Shown here: positions 1 through 5,120 of the stretch, one piece after another
Numbering within the stretch: position 1 is the stretch's first letter
How the letters are laid out: every line of letters begins with the position of its first letter
Origin: Flavobacterium psychrophilum
GTDB taxonomy: Bacteria; Bacteroidota; Bacteroidia; Flavobacteriales; Flavobacteriaceae
Reading direction: 5' to 3'
Assembly: GCA_003243255.1 (NCBI GenBank)
Contig: QFQM01000231.1
Location: forward strand, 1-6,791
Length of the DNA: 6,791 nt
Notes under the pieces: generated by a model
The model's database searches: none
What the model saw: the letters and a program-made list of their open reading frames with translations, nothing else
What the model was told of the DNA's origin: nothing
Program-made: the position numbers and the translations under genes

Positions 1-467
1 TGAACTCTATTCAGGAAATTGTAAAATATTTAAAGCAAAAAGGCGAAAGAATGTCCCCATTATATGAATCAGATGTTGATTCAATTGAAAAAGAATGCAA
101 TGTTAAATTGCCAGGGGCCTACAAAGAGTTTTTATTATATATGGGCAGGGGAGCAGGGAGGTATATGATCGGGTCAGATGTATTCTATGATAAGATGCTG
201 CATCTGCAGTTTTGGGCTGAGGAGTTAGCAAAAGAAAACAATTTACAACCATTACCTCCAGGAAGTTTTACTTTTTGGATGCATCAGGGATATAGAGCAG
301 CTTATTTTATGACAGGAGATGGAGAAGATCCTGCGGTTTACTTTTATTCTGAAGAAAAAGGGATTGATGGTTTTAAGATAATAACAAATTCTTTAACTGA
401 TTTTTTTCTGTATCAATTAAAGGTGTCATTTTGTGAAGATGAATTTGATCTACCCAACATCCGGTGA
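1..467 (+). CDS. SMI1/KNR4 (SUKH) family immunity-type protein, 5' end at window edge
   Basis: SUKH-superfamily protein. Known members are mostly immunity proteins that bind and neutralise toxins of contact-dependent or polymorphic toxin systems in the cytoplasm. The family signature is visible near the N terminus: a helix with IEKE, then KLPGAYKEFLLYMGRG, followed by aromatic-rich strands (FTFWMH, AAYFMTG, AVYFYSE) and a C-terminal DFFLYQL helix. The ATG at 51 gives 138 aa, but the frame stays open to base 1 and encodes a typical SUKH leader helix (IQEIVKYLKQKGER). The window opens with TG AAC, so an ATG with its A just outside would be the natural start. I therefore treat the gene as reaching the left edge. 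It is the first of four plus-strand immunity-type genes. Family is fairly sure; the cognate toxin is unknown. Confidence 0.82.
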   Translation, partial: NSIQEIVKYLKQKGERMSPLYESDVDSIEKECNVKLPGAYKEFLLYMGRGAGRYMIGSDVFYDKMLHLQFWAEELAKENNLQPLPPGSFTFWMHQGYRAAYFMTGDGEDPAVYFYSEEKGIDGFKIITNSLTDFFLYQLKVSFCEDEFDLPNIR

Positions 468-530
468 GGAGTTTCTTTTTTTATCGAAACAGACTCCATG
501 GATCCTCGCAGTAGTCACCTGTTGTGGTAG

Positions 531-609
531 TATACTAAAGTGTTCTGGAAAGATTTTAAATTCGAACGAATAAACCTGGATCAAGATGGGCAATCAGTCT
601 TTAGATAAT
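531..609 (+). pseudogene. possible 3' remnant of another gene between SUKH and SUFU genes
   Basis: After a TAG at 528-530, this frame is open to TAA at 607-609 and encodes about 25 residues with a natural-looking composition (VFWKDFKFERINLDQDG). It has no start codon and overlaps the first 24 bases of the SUFU gene in another frame. It is the same frame as the upstream SUKH gene, but two stops lie between them. I read it as the tail of a lost or decayed immunity-type gene. It is short, so chance is a real alternative. No promoter or terminator was recognised in the rest of the 468-585 gap. Confidence 0.3.
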
Positions 610-1152
610 TATGGTGAGTCGATTCTCAATCATTACACTTCGGTATGGAATAATGAGCCTGAAATATATTTATGGGATAAAGGGCCTGTTGAAAAATTGC
701 CATTCAATTTCAGGATACTCGAATTTGCACCCAATCAAAACAGAAATATGTGGACATACGCGACGAGTTGCATGTCTCAGCCTGACGACGATCTGCCCAT
801 CGAGACGCATATTTTCTCGTCGAAAAAAGATATTCAAATTGTCGAGCTGTTAACTACTCTTGCTTACTATCATCGGAATACAAGAAGAATAGGATTGAAT
901 CACTCTGTAAACTTTGGAAAGTCGTGGCAAGAAAGCTCTTTGTGCCATTATGGCCTTGTTTCTTTGCCCTACCTGGATGGACCGGACCTGGAAGACTTTC
1001 GTTTTCAGAATAAGATTGTTAAGTTTTACTGATTAATACCTGTCACAAAAGAAGAAAGGGATTTCAAAGAGAAATATGGAACTGAAGCATTGGAAGAGAA
1101 GTTTGATGAAGGATTAAATTATATTGATCCACTACGTAAAAGCCTGGTATAA
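586..1152 (+). pseudogene. Suppressor-of-fused (SUFU) domain protein, interrupted by an in-frame TGA
   Basis: SUFU-domain protein. Bacterial members are usually predicted immunity proteins in polymorphic toxin loci. Family features occur in order: ILNHYTSVWNNEPEIY near residue 15, LPFNFRILEFAP near 40, WTYATSCMSQ near 60, DIQIVELLTTLAYYHR near 85, and LVSLPYLDGPDLEDF near 125. A TGA at 1030-1032 stops the frame after 148 aa. Without any frame change, the next codons encode the canonical SUFU C terminus: LIPVTKEERDFKEKYG, then ALEEKF and DPLRKSLV, ending at TAA 1150-1152. Family members usually have FxWLIPIT here, so TGA stands where TGG (Trp) is expected: a single-base nonsense change or a read error. 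The restored length (about 188 aa) suits the family. The TAA overlaps the ATG of the next gene by one base (TAATG), so the full-length frame is the ancestral one. Confidence 0.85.
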
Positions 1153-1535
1153 TGAACAAACCTCAAACAGCTGACATTGAGAAGCAATTTATTGGCAAAC
1201 AAATTGAAGTGTGCAGGCTTTATAATGCCCCATATATAGCATCTCCTTTTGATAAAATTGCAGGAATTGCAAGACGAAGCTTCGATGATAAAACAAATAT
1301 GCCCATCAACGGGTTAAGGCTCCCTGTTGAAAATGAACAATCGGCTAATTGGTATATATGGGCAGGGGAGTATAGCGAAGCAGATGATTTCTTTGAGCCG
1401 GTCCACCTTTACCATTTAATTGATTTTTGTCCTAATGCATTAAAGTTCTTAGGACTTGCTCCAGGTTGGAGGTTTTTATTTGATGATAAAGGGTATGAGG
1501 ATGTGTGGCATGACGAGCAATTACTAAACACTTAG
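1152..1535 (+). CDS. Imm33-like (DUF2185-type) immunity protein
   Basis: A 127-aa soluble protein with the hallmarks I associate with Imm33/DUF2185-type immunity proteins: an N-terminal helix with EVCRLYNAPYI, a central GLRLP segment, the aromatic block NWYIWAGEYSEADDFFEPVH, then FLGLAPGWRFLFDD and an acidic end, YEDVWHDEQLL. It has no signal peptide or membrane segment. Its ATG shares a base with the TAA that ends the full SUFU frame (TAATG), so translation was probably coupled to SUFU; the premature TGA 120 bases upstream may now weaken that coupling. It is followed four bases later by a GTG-start gene. The role in neutralising a secreted toxin is inferred from family and context. No partner toxin is present here. 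Confidence 0.68.
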   Translation: MNKPQTADIEKQFIGKQIEVCRLYNAPYIASPFDKIAGIARRSFDDKTNMPINGLRLPVENEQSANWYIWAGEYSEADDFFEPVHLYHLIDFCPNALKFLGLAPGWRFLFDDKGYEDVWHDEQLLNT

Positions 1536-1539
1536 GAAG

Positions 1540-2274
1540 GTGTTTGCCAATATAAAAAAGAGTATAGCATCAGGGAGAGAATGTATAACAAGGATAGGTC
1601 ATATTTACAATATTGGAACGATGAAGCTATTGAGCTACAAAGCTAAAGATATTAAAAATCTTATTGCGCTACAGTTGGGCCCTAAGATGAATCAGGCGAG
1701 TTTCTTTCATAAGAAAACAAATAATGAGTTTGTGTATACAGGAGTTGAATATGATTACATATTCAATATGCTCCTCACTCAATGGAGTGATCATTACTCT
1801 CTTGATGTTCGGCTGTGGATACGACAAAAGAAGGTTGAGAAATTATTGCAGTCAATATTGGGAAAGAGGCATGATGTGACTATAGGAAATACCATTGAAA
1901 GGATTTTTTTCAGCCCTGATGGCAGGGAAGTTAAAAACGGTAGCCTTGGAATTCTTCTAATTCAAGATCAAGACATTGAAGCTGCTGTCGAAACGTTAGA
2001 TCGTTATTTTGACACAATTGCAATGCTATATTTTAATAGATATGATAATCTTGAAGCAATTAATGATATAATCAATAATCCTCCATTTGATTATTCTCCA
2101 GCACATGTTGGAGGTGGATTAGCAGATAGATGCATGCGAGGGTTAATAATAGCTAAGCTCCAAAATAACCCCCAATATAACGACTTGGGTATAATTTATG
2201 ATGAAGCCATAAAAAAAACGATGAGCGCAGATTCAATAGACAAATATCGTAAAGTAAAAGAATGCCTGGGGTAG
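1540..2274 (+). CDS. Hypothetical protein in immunity-gene array (244 aa)
   Basis: I do not recognise a family. The protein is soluble, mixed alpha/beta, with no signal peptide or membrane helix. Notable segments: residues ~60-95 rich in aromatics (EFVYTGVEYDYIFNML, QWSDHYSLDVRLWI), a basic stretch at ~95-112 (RQKKVEKLLQSILGKRHD), FFSPDGREVKNGSLGILL near 125-142, and a C-terminal helical part with GGGLADRCMRGLIIAKL near 192-208. The start is uncertain. GTG at 1540 sits directly on AGGAAG and leaves only 4 bases after the previous stop; ATG at 1621 (MKLLSYKAKDIKN) would give about 217 aa. I keep GTG because of the tight spacing. Position after SUKH, SUFU and Imm33-like genes suggests another immunity protein, which is inference only. 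A terminator follows about 45 bases after its TAG. Confidence 0.7.
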   Translation: MFANIKKSIASGRECITRIGHIYNIGTMKLLSYKAKDIKNLIALQLGPKMNQASFFHKKTNNEFVYTGVEYDYIFNMLLTQWSDHYSLDVRLWIRQKKVEKLLQSILGKRHDVTIGNTIERIFFSPDGREVKNGSLGILLIQDQDIEAAVETLDRYFDTIAMLYFNRYDNLEAINDIINNPPFDYSPAHVGGGLADRCMRGLIIAKLQNNPQYNDLGIIYDEAIKKTMSADSIDKYRKVKECLG

Positions 2275-2306
2275 TGCGGTAGTGTACCGATTAGTGCCTG
2301 CAAAGT

Positions 2307-2320
2307 TTTAAAATATGTAA
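2307..2320 (+). repeat. 14-base direct repeat, copy 1 (partner at 3565-3578)
   Basis: TTTAAAATATGTAA occurs here and again at 3565-3578 in the same orientation, and both copies are soon followed by a G-rich GTTGA-type stretch. The two copies bracket the small membrane-protein pseudogene, the toxin-antitoxin pair and the broken gene start. The motif is AT-rich, so chance cannot be excluded; the position of the second copy at the composition junction is what makes it notable. Confidence 0.4.
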
Positions 2321-2349
2321 GGGAGTTGATGTAAAAGTCAACTCTTTTT
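2319..2349 (+). terminator. Rho-independent terminator closing the immunity-gene array
   Basis: A perfect 7-bp stem, GAGTTGA (2323-2329) with TCAACTC (2338-2344), encloses an 8-base loop and is followed at once by five T. Weak G-T and A-T pairs can extend the stem outward on both sides. It lies about 45 bases after the stop of the last immunity-type gene and would end plus-strand transcription. Confidence 0.75.
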
Positions 2350-2386
2350 GTTTGTAGCAACTTACAAGGAGTTAAGGCAAAGTGTA

Positions 2387-2622
2387 TTAAAAACACAAAT
2401 AGGCATTCGGAATCGACTTATTATACCATTCCTTTGAAATTAGCCACCAATCAGCGTTTTCATGAATAGTACCAAAAGTGGTCACGAAAGCGCCCCTTCT
2501 TGCTCACAACTTATACACAAAATAGGTTTTTTAAAAAAGAGTAACCATGTAATGAGAAGACCACCAGTTGCCCAAATAGCATCTGAAAGAAGATTAACAA
2601 CGATGTTGTAAAGGGTCTCCAT
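2387..2622 (-). pseudogene. Frameshifted small single-pass membrane protein
   Basis: On the minus strand an ATG at 2622 opens a 46-codon ORF ending at TGA 2484-2482. It begins METLYNIVVNLLSD and has one clear membrane helix (AIWATGGLLITWLLFF) capped by KK, a typical N-terminal anchor. Just before the TGA is a run of four G (CCCC on the plus strand at 2492-2495). One extra G restores an open frame running on as GGAFVTTFGTIHENADWW, then ISKEWYNKSIPNAY, to TAA at 2389-2387, for about 78 aa in total. The continuation looks coding, so I call a single-base frameshift in a homopolymer; a read error or slippage is possible. The family is not recognised. A palindrome lies 14 bases upstream of the ATG. 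Confidence 0.55.
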
Positions 2623-2830
2623 TGATCAGCTAATATACAAATCATTTGTAATTCAAGTTTCTTTTTGTTGTCAACCAATTAAGGGAAGCAGTGATGTTTC
2701 ACTTTTTTCATTTAAAACAGAATCAAAAGGTGAGGATTTACAGGATGCTTTGGCTAAATACCACCCTTTGGGTAAATGGAAAAATCGCCTTAAAACCTTA
2801 CTTTTATGGAACAAATTGAAAGAGTTATGA
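2612..2830 (+). pseudogene. Start-less ORF ending in a 4-base ATGA overlap with the antitoxin
   Basis: This frame is open from the codon after TAA (2609-2611) to TGA at 2828-2830. It has no ATG or GTG, and a TTG only late (within DALAKYHP), so it missed standard ORF calling. The last part looks protein-like: SDVSLFSFKTESKGEDLQDA, then HPLGKWKNRLKTLLLWNK. Its TGA overlaps the ATG of the antitoxin at 2827 (ATGA), a typical coupling overlap. It is probably the tail of a 5'-truncated gene once cotranscribed with the toxin-antitoxin pair. The true 5' limit is unknown and the first ~25 codons may be non-coding. The family is not recognised. Confidence 0.35.
2636..2650. promoter_or_regulatory. 15-bp palindrome, candidate operator between divergent units
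   Basis: TACAAAT-C-ATTTGTA is a perfect inverted repeat with 7-bp arms around one base. It lies 14 bases upstream of the minus-strand membrane-protein ATG (2622) and upstream of the plus-strand ORF tail and toxin-antitoxin pair. Antitoxins of this general type often bind palindromes to repress their own operon, so it could be the operator, but the distance to the antitoxin start (about 177 bases) is large. No clear Bacteroidota -7 box (TAnnTTTG) was seen. Confidence 0.35.
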
Positions 2831-3066
2831 CAAATATAGCAATTCGCAAAAAACTGATGACTTATCTGGCTGATGCAGATGATAAGAAGGTTAAGGCAAT
2901 CTATACGCTTTTTGAAGATGAAATTAATCAGGAAGAGAGTTTTAAGCTGACAGAAGAACACGTGAAAATTCTTGATGAAAGAAGGGCAAAGCATTTGAGT
3001 GGAAAGGACAAGTCTTCATCATGGCAGGAGGTACACGATAGAGTAAGAAGAAAAAGAAAGTCCTAA
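2827..3066 (+). CDS. Type II antitoxin (addiction-module component family)
   Basis: Small antitoxin of 79 aa resembling the putative addiction-module component family (TIGR02574-like) that pairs with RelE/ParE-fold toxins. The N-terminal helical part (IRKKLMTYLADADDKKVKAI, then YTLFEDEI) would be the dimerising or DNA-binding part. The C-terminal tail carries LDERRAKHLSGK and the signature SWQEVHDRVRRK, which in this family wraps the toxin. An ATG at 2806 in the same frame would add seven residues (MEQIERV); I choose 2827 because similar proteins begin near MTN.AIRKKL and because this ATG overlaps an upstream stop as ATGA. The TAA overlaps the toxin ATG by one base (TAATG), so the pair is translationally coupled, antitoxin first. 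Confidence 0.8.
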   Translation: MTNIAIRKKLMTYLADADDKKVKAIYTLFEDEINQEESFKLTEEHVKILDERRAKHLSGKDKSSSWQEVHDRVRRKRKS

Positions 3067-3362
3067 TGATGTACACCATAAGTGTTAAGCCGGGAGCAGA
3101 AGAAGATATTGAAGCAGCGTATAACTGGTATGAAGATCAGAAAGAAGGATTGGGAGAAGAATTTCTAAAAGAGTTGGTTGAATATTACAAGAAGTTAGAG
3201 AACCTTCCTACTGCTTTTCATAAGATCAAAAGAAATTACAGACAGGTTGCATTGAAAAGGTTTCCCTACGTAATAGTGTTTGAAATACTGAAAAAAGAAG
3301 TAGTCGTATATGCTGTATTCCATACCAGTCGTAGCCCTAAAAACAAACTAAGAAAAAGATAA
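3066..3362 (+). CDS. RelE/ParE superfamily toxin
   Basis: A 98-aa protein of the RelE/ParE fold, the toxin half of a type II toxin-antitoxin pair. Depending on subfamily, such toxins cut mRNA on the ribosome or poison DNA gyrase. Features in order: strand YTISVKPGAEEDIEAAYNWY, two helices (GLGEEFLKELVEYYKKLENL), then QVALKRFPYVIVFEI, and the closing strand VVVYAVFHTSRSPK with a basic tail. This layout fits the ParE/plasmid-stabilisation branch better than mRNA-cutting RelE, but the target cannot be read from the sequence. Start: ATG at 3066 shares a base with the antitoxin TAA; a second ATG follows at 3069. Length is normal and no damage is seen. A terminator follows within 40 bases. Confidence 0.85.
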   Translation: MMYTISVKPGAEEDIEAAYNWYEDQKEGLGEEFLKELVEYYKKLENLPTAFHKIKRNYRQVALKRFPYVIVFEILKKEVVVYAVFHTSRSPKNKLRKR

Positions 3363-3397
3363 TTTTATCTTTATTTGTTGCATATAAATACTTTCAC

Positions 3398-3425
3398 AAA
3401 GCAGGGTTAATAGCTCTGCTTTTTT
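3398..3425 (+). terminator. Rho-independent terminator after the toxin-antitoxin pair
   Basis: AGCAGGGTT (3400-3408) pairs with AGCTCTGCT (3412-3420) around a three-base AAT loop: nine pairs including two G-T. Five T follow immediately, and the A residues before the stem can extend it into the T run. It ends the plus-strand toxin-antitoxin transcript. Confidence 0.8.
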
Positions 3426-3432
3426 ATTTTTG

Positions 3433-3580
3433 ATGGATAGAAATTGATGCAAATAAGATTTGCTTCGATCTTTCAATCGATTTAGAATTAAATAAGAGCT
3501 TGAAAATTGTTTTTAAAGACGAAAATCAAGAGCTGGCAATAGATAAAGATTCCACCTTTCAGAATTTAAAATATGTAAAT
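3433..3580 (+). pseudogene. Broken gene start (5' frameshift, 3' truncated at composition junction)
   Basis: Just after the terminator the frame from 3434 encodes a natural-looking segment, IEIDANKICFDLSIDLE, then KIVFKDENQELAIDKDS and FQNLKYV, but has no ATG. An ATG at 3433 is one base out of frame (ATGGATAGAA); removing one G would give MIEIDANK, so a start-proximal frameshift is likely. The reading frame runs on past ~3580 into sequence that is the reverse complement of the YD-type fragment, so the true 3' part is missing. A TTG at 3500 would give a nominal 60-aa ORF, which I read as a chimera. The family is not recognised. Confidence 0.4.
3565..3578 (+). repeat. 14-base direct repeat, copy 2 (partner at 2307-2320)
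   Basis: Second copy of TTTAAAATATGTAA. It sits at the switch from AT-rich to GC-richer sequence, and on the minus strand it supplies the TAA (3568-3566) that ends the YD-type fragment. It could mark a recombination or insertion boundary; chance is possible. Confidence 0.4.
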
Positions 3581-3883
3581 GGGTTGACCGTCGTCATGGC
3601 CATTGTACAATGCACCGCCATAACCTGTGCTGGAATAAGTGATCCTGTTGCCCGTCCAGGAGAACCCGGTATAGTTTGGTAAATAGCCGTTGCCGGATAC
3701 CGTGTCATAAAATATCACCGTCAGCATTCCCGACAATTTGCCGGCAGCGTCATACCTGAAGAGGTAAGTGGGCTTTACCCTCTTCAGGGATGCAGGCGGT
3801 GAGATAGACTCCGGATTCCCCTGGGCATTGTACTTACAGTAAAGCATGTTGGTGTCGGGCGTAGCATAGCCATAGGAAGTCAG
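3566..3883 (-). pseudogene. Internal fragment of a YD/Rhs-like surface protein
   Basis: About 105 residues in an open frame on the minus strand with YD-repeat-like strands: LTSYGYATPDTNMLYCKYNA, TYLFRYDAAGKLSGML, FSWTGNRITYSSTG. Such turns occur in Rhs/YD-repeat proteins and in Bacteroidota lipoproteins with similar beta-repeats (DUF4595-like). There is no proper start: the ATG at 3847 has no upstream signal and the coding look extends above it to the sigma-factor stop codon, where it ends. There is no signal peptide. The stop at 3568-3566 lies in AT-rich island sequence, so the 3' end is also not native. I read it as a middle piece left after deletions on both sides. It could be annotated as a 93-aa hypothetical protein from 3847. 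Confidence 0.6.
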
Positions 3884-3884
3884 C

Positions 3885-5114
3885 TTATGGAAGTTGGCTG
3901 AGTTTCTTTTGGATCACCTGTTGCTCTGCAGGTGTTTTGGCCAGCAGGAGTGCCTGTTGCAAATGTTGCTGTGCTTTGTGCGGATCGATGCCTGTGTATA
4001 GTTCACCCAGCAGCAGGTAATAGAAGTGATTGCCGGTCAGCTGCAGTTTTTCCGCTTCCGATATTGCAGTGGCCTTGCCATTGGCTTTGGCCAGGGCATA
4101 GGTCCTGTTGAGGGCGGCAACAGGCGAGTATTCCATTTGCAACAGGTGATTGTACAATTGCAGGATGCTTTCCCATTTTTCAGGGGTGTCGTGTGGTTGT
4201 GTATTCCAGTAAGCAATGCCCGCTTCGAGGTGATAGCGCGATAGTGTTCGCCCGGTGCTGGCGCAGCGCAGGAAGTAACCGCCTTTACTGATGAGATCGG
4301 TATTCCACAGGCTGGCATCCTGCTCACCGTATAAGATCAATTCACCGGCAGCATTGGTGCGGGCCTCCAGCCGCGAAGCATGAAAGCACATGAGTGCCAG
4401 CAAGGCATTTACCGAAGGGGTATTGGTATGGGGATCCTCCACCAGCATGGTACAGAGCCGCATGGCCTCAAAGCAAAGTTCCTTGCGTATGGTGGCCACC
4501 TGACTCACAGAATAGTATCCTTCGTTGAACAACAGGTAGATCGTTTTTAGCACAGTAGCCAACCGGCTGTCGATATCGGCAGGAGCGGGCAATGCTATCC
4601 GGATATTCTCTGCGCGCAGTTTTTCCTTAGCCCGCATCAGACGTTTGTTGATCGTTTCTCTGTTGGAAAGGAATGCATCAGCTATTTCCCCGATGCCAAA
4701 GCCGCACAGGATGCGCAGCGACAAACCGATTTGTGCTTCCACCGGAATGGCAGGATGACAAATAGCAAACATCATCTGCAGCTGGCTGTCGATGATGTTT
4801 TGCGTTGATAAGTCTATATCGTATGGATCTGCCTGCGGTGTGGTGTGGCTGATGATGGGCGCCACCTTGTTGTCGAACACGGCGTTGCGCTGCAGGAAAT
4901 TTTTCGCCTTGTTCTTCGCCACCTCGTACAGCCAGGCCACCGGGTTTTGCGGAATGCCTTTGACGCCCCAGGTTTGTGCGGCCGTGAGGAAGGTATCGCT
5001 GGCCAGGTCTTCGGCGGTTTCTATTTGCTCAAAGCCGAAACGCTTGCACAGGACCGACACGATCTTGCGGTACTCATCCCTGAACAGGTGTGGTATCAGT
5101 TCGCCGTGCTCCAT
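3885..5114 (-). CDS. ECF42-like RNA polymerase sigma factor with C-terminal extension
   Basis: Extracytoplasmic-function sigma factor of the large (~400 aa) class paired with YCII/DGPF proteins. Region 2 is at residues ~10-77 (EDLASDTFLTAAQTWGVKGI, AWLYEVAKNKAKNFL); region 4 at ~125-167 (LRILCGFGIGEIADAFLS, NRETINKRLMRAKEKL). The extension (DUF6596 plus a TPR-like tail) shows class hallmarks: YLLFNEGYYS near 193, AMRLCTMLVEDP near 217, SRYHLEAGIAYW near 292, SPVAALNRTYALAKANGK near 330. This tail is thought to replace an anti-sigma factor in controlling activity. The 409-aa length is full and nothing is broken. The ATG is 6 bases after the stop of the YCII gene, so they form an operon. The stop directly abuts the YD-type fragment. 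Confidence 0.92.
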   Translation of the reverse strand: MEHGELIPHLFRDEYRKIVSVLCKRFGFEQIETAEDLASDTFLTAAQTWGVKGIPQNPVAWLYEVAKNKAKNFLQRNAVFDNKVAPIISHTTPQADPYDIDLSTQNIIDSQLQMMFAICHPAIPVEAQIGLSLRILCGFGIGEIADAFLSNRETINKRLMRAKEKLRAENIRIALPAPADIDSRLATVLKTIYLLFNEGYYSVSQVATIRKELCFEAMRLCTMLVEDPHTNTPSVNALLALMCFHASRLEARTNAAGELILYGEQDASLWNTDLISKGGYFLRCASTGRTLSRYHLEAGIAYWNTQPHDTPEKWESILQLYNHLLQMEYSPVAALNRTYALAKANGKATAISEAEKLQLTGNHFYYLLLGELYTGIDPHKAQQHLQQALLLAKTPAEQQVIQKKLSQLP

Positions 5115-5120
5115 ACCGGC

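Noticed and set aside
611..853. 80-aa plus-strand ORF inside the SUFU gene
   Set aside because: It is an out-of-frame shadow of clear SUFU sequence.
586..1152. TGA decoded as tryptophan or selenocysteine
   Set aside because: TGA ends other genes here (SUKH, hipN-like) and TGG encodes Trp throughout; no selenocysteine context or family precedent is evident. A nonsense mutation or read error is simpler.
2196..2396. 66-aa minus-strand ORF
   Set aside because: It runs through the terminator and the end of the immunity-array gene in antisense, with no family features.
2671..2994. 107-aa minus-strand ORF with hydrophobic Phe/Ile/Leu stretches
   Set aside because: It lies antisense to the antitoxin gene; its composition is what A-rich sense codons give on the opposite strand.
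3500..3682. 60-aa plus-strand ORF that could pass for a small bacteriocin-like peptide
   Set aside because: Its second half is just the antisense of the YD-type fragment and its start is a TTG inside a longer open frame; it is a chimera across the joint.
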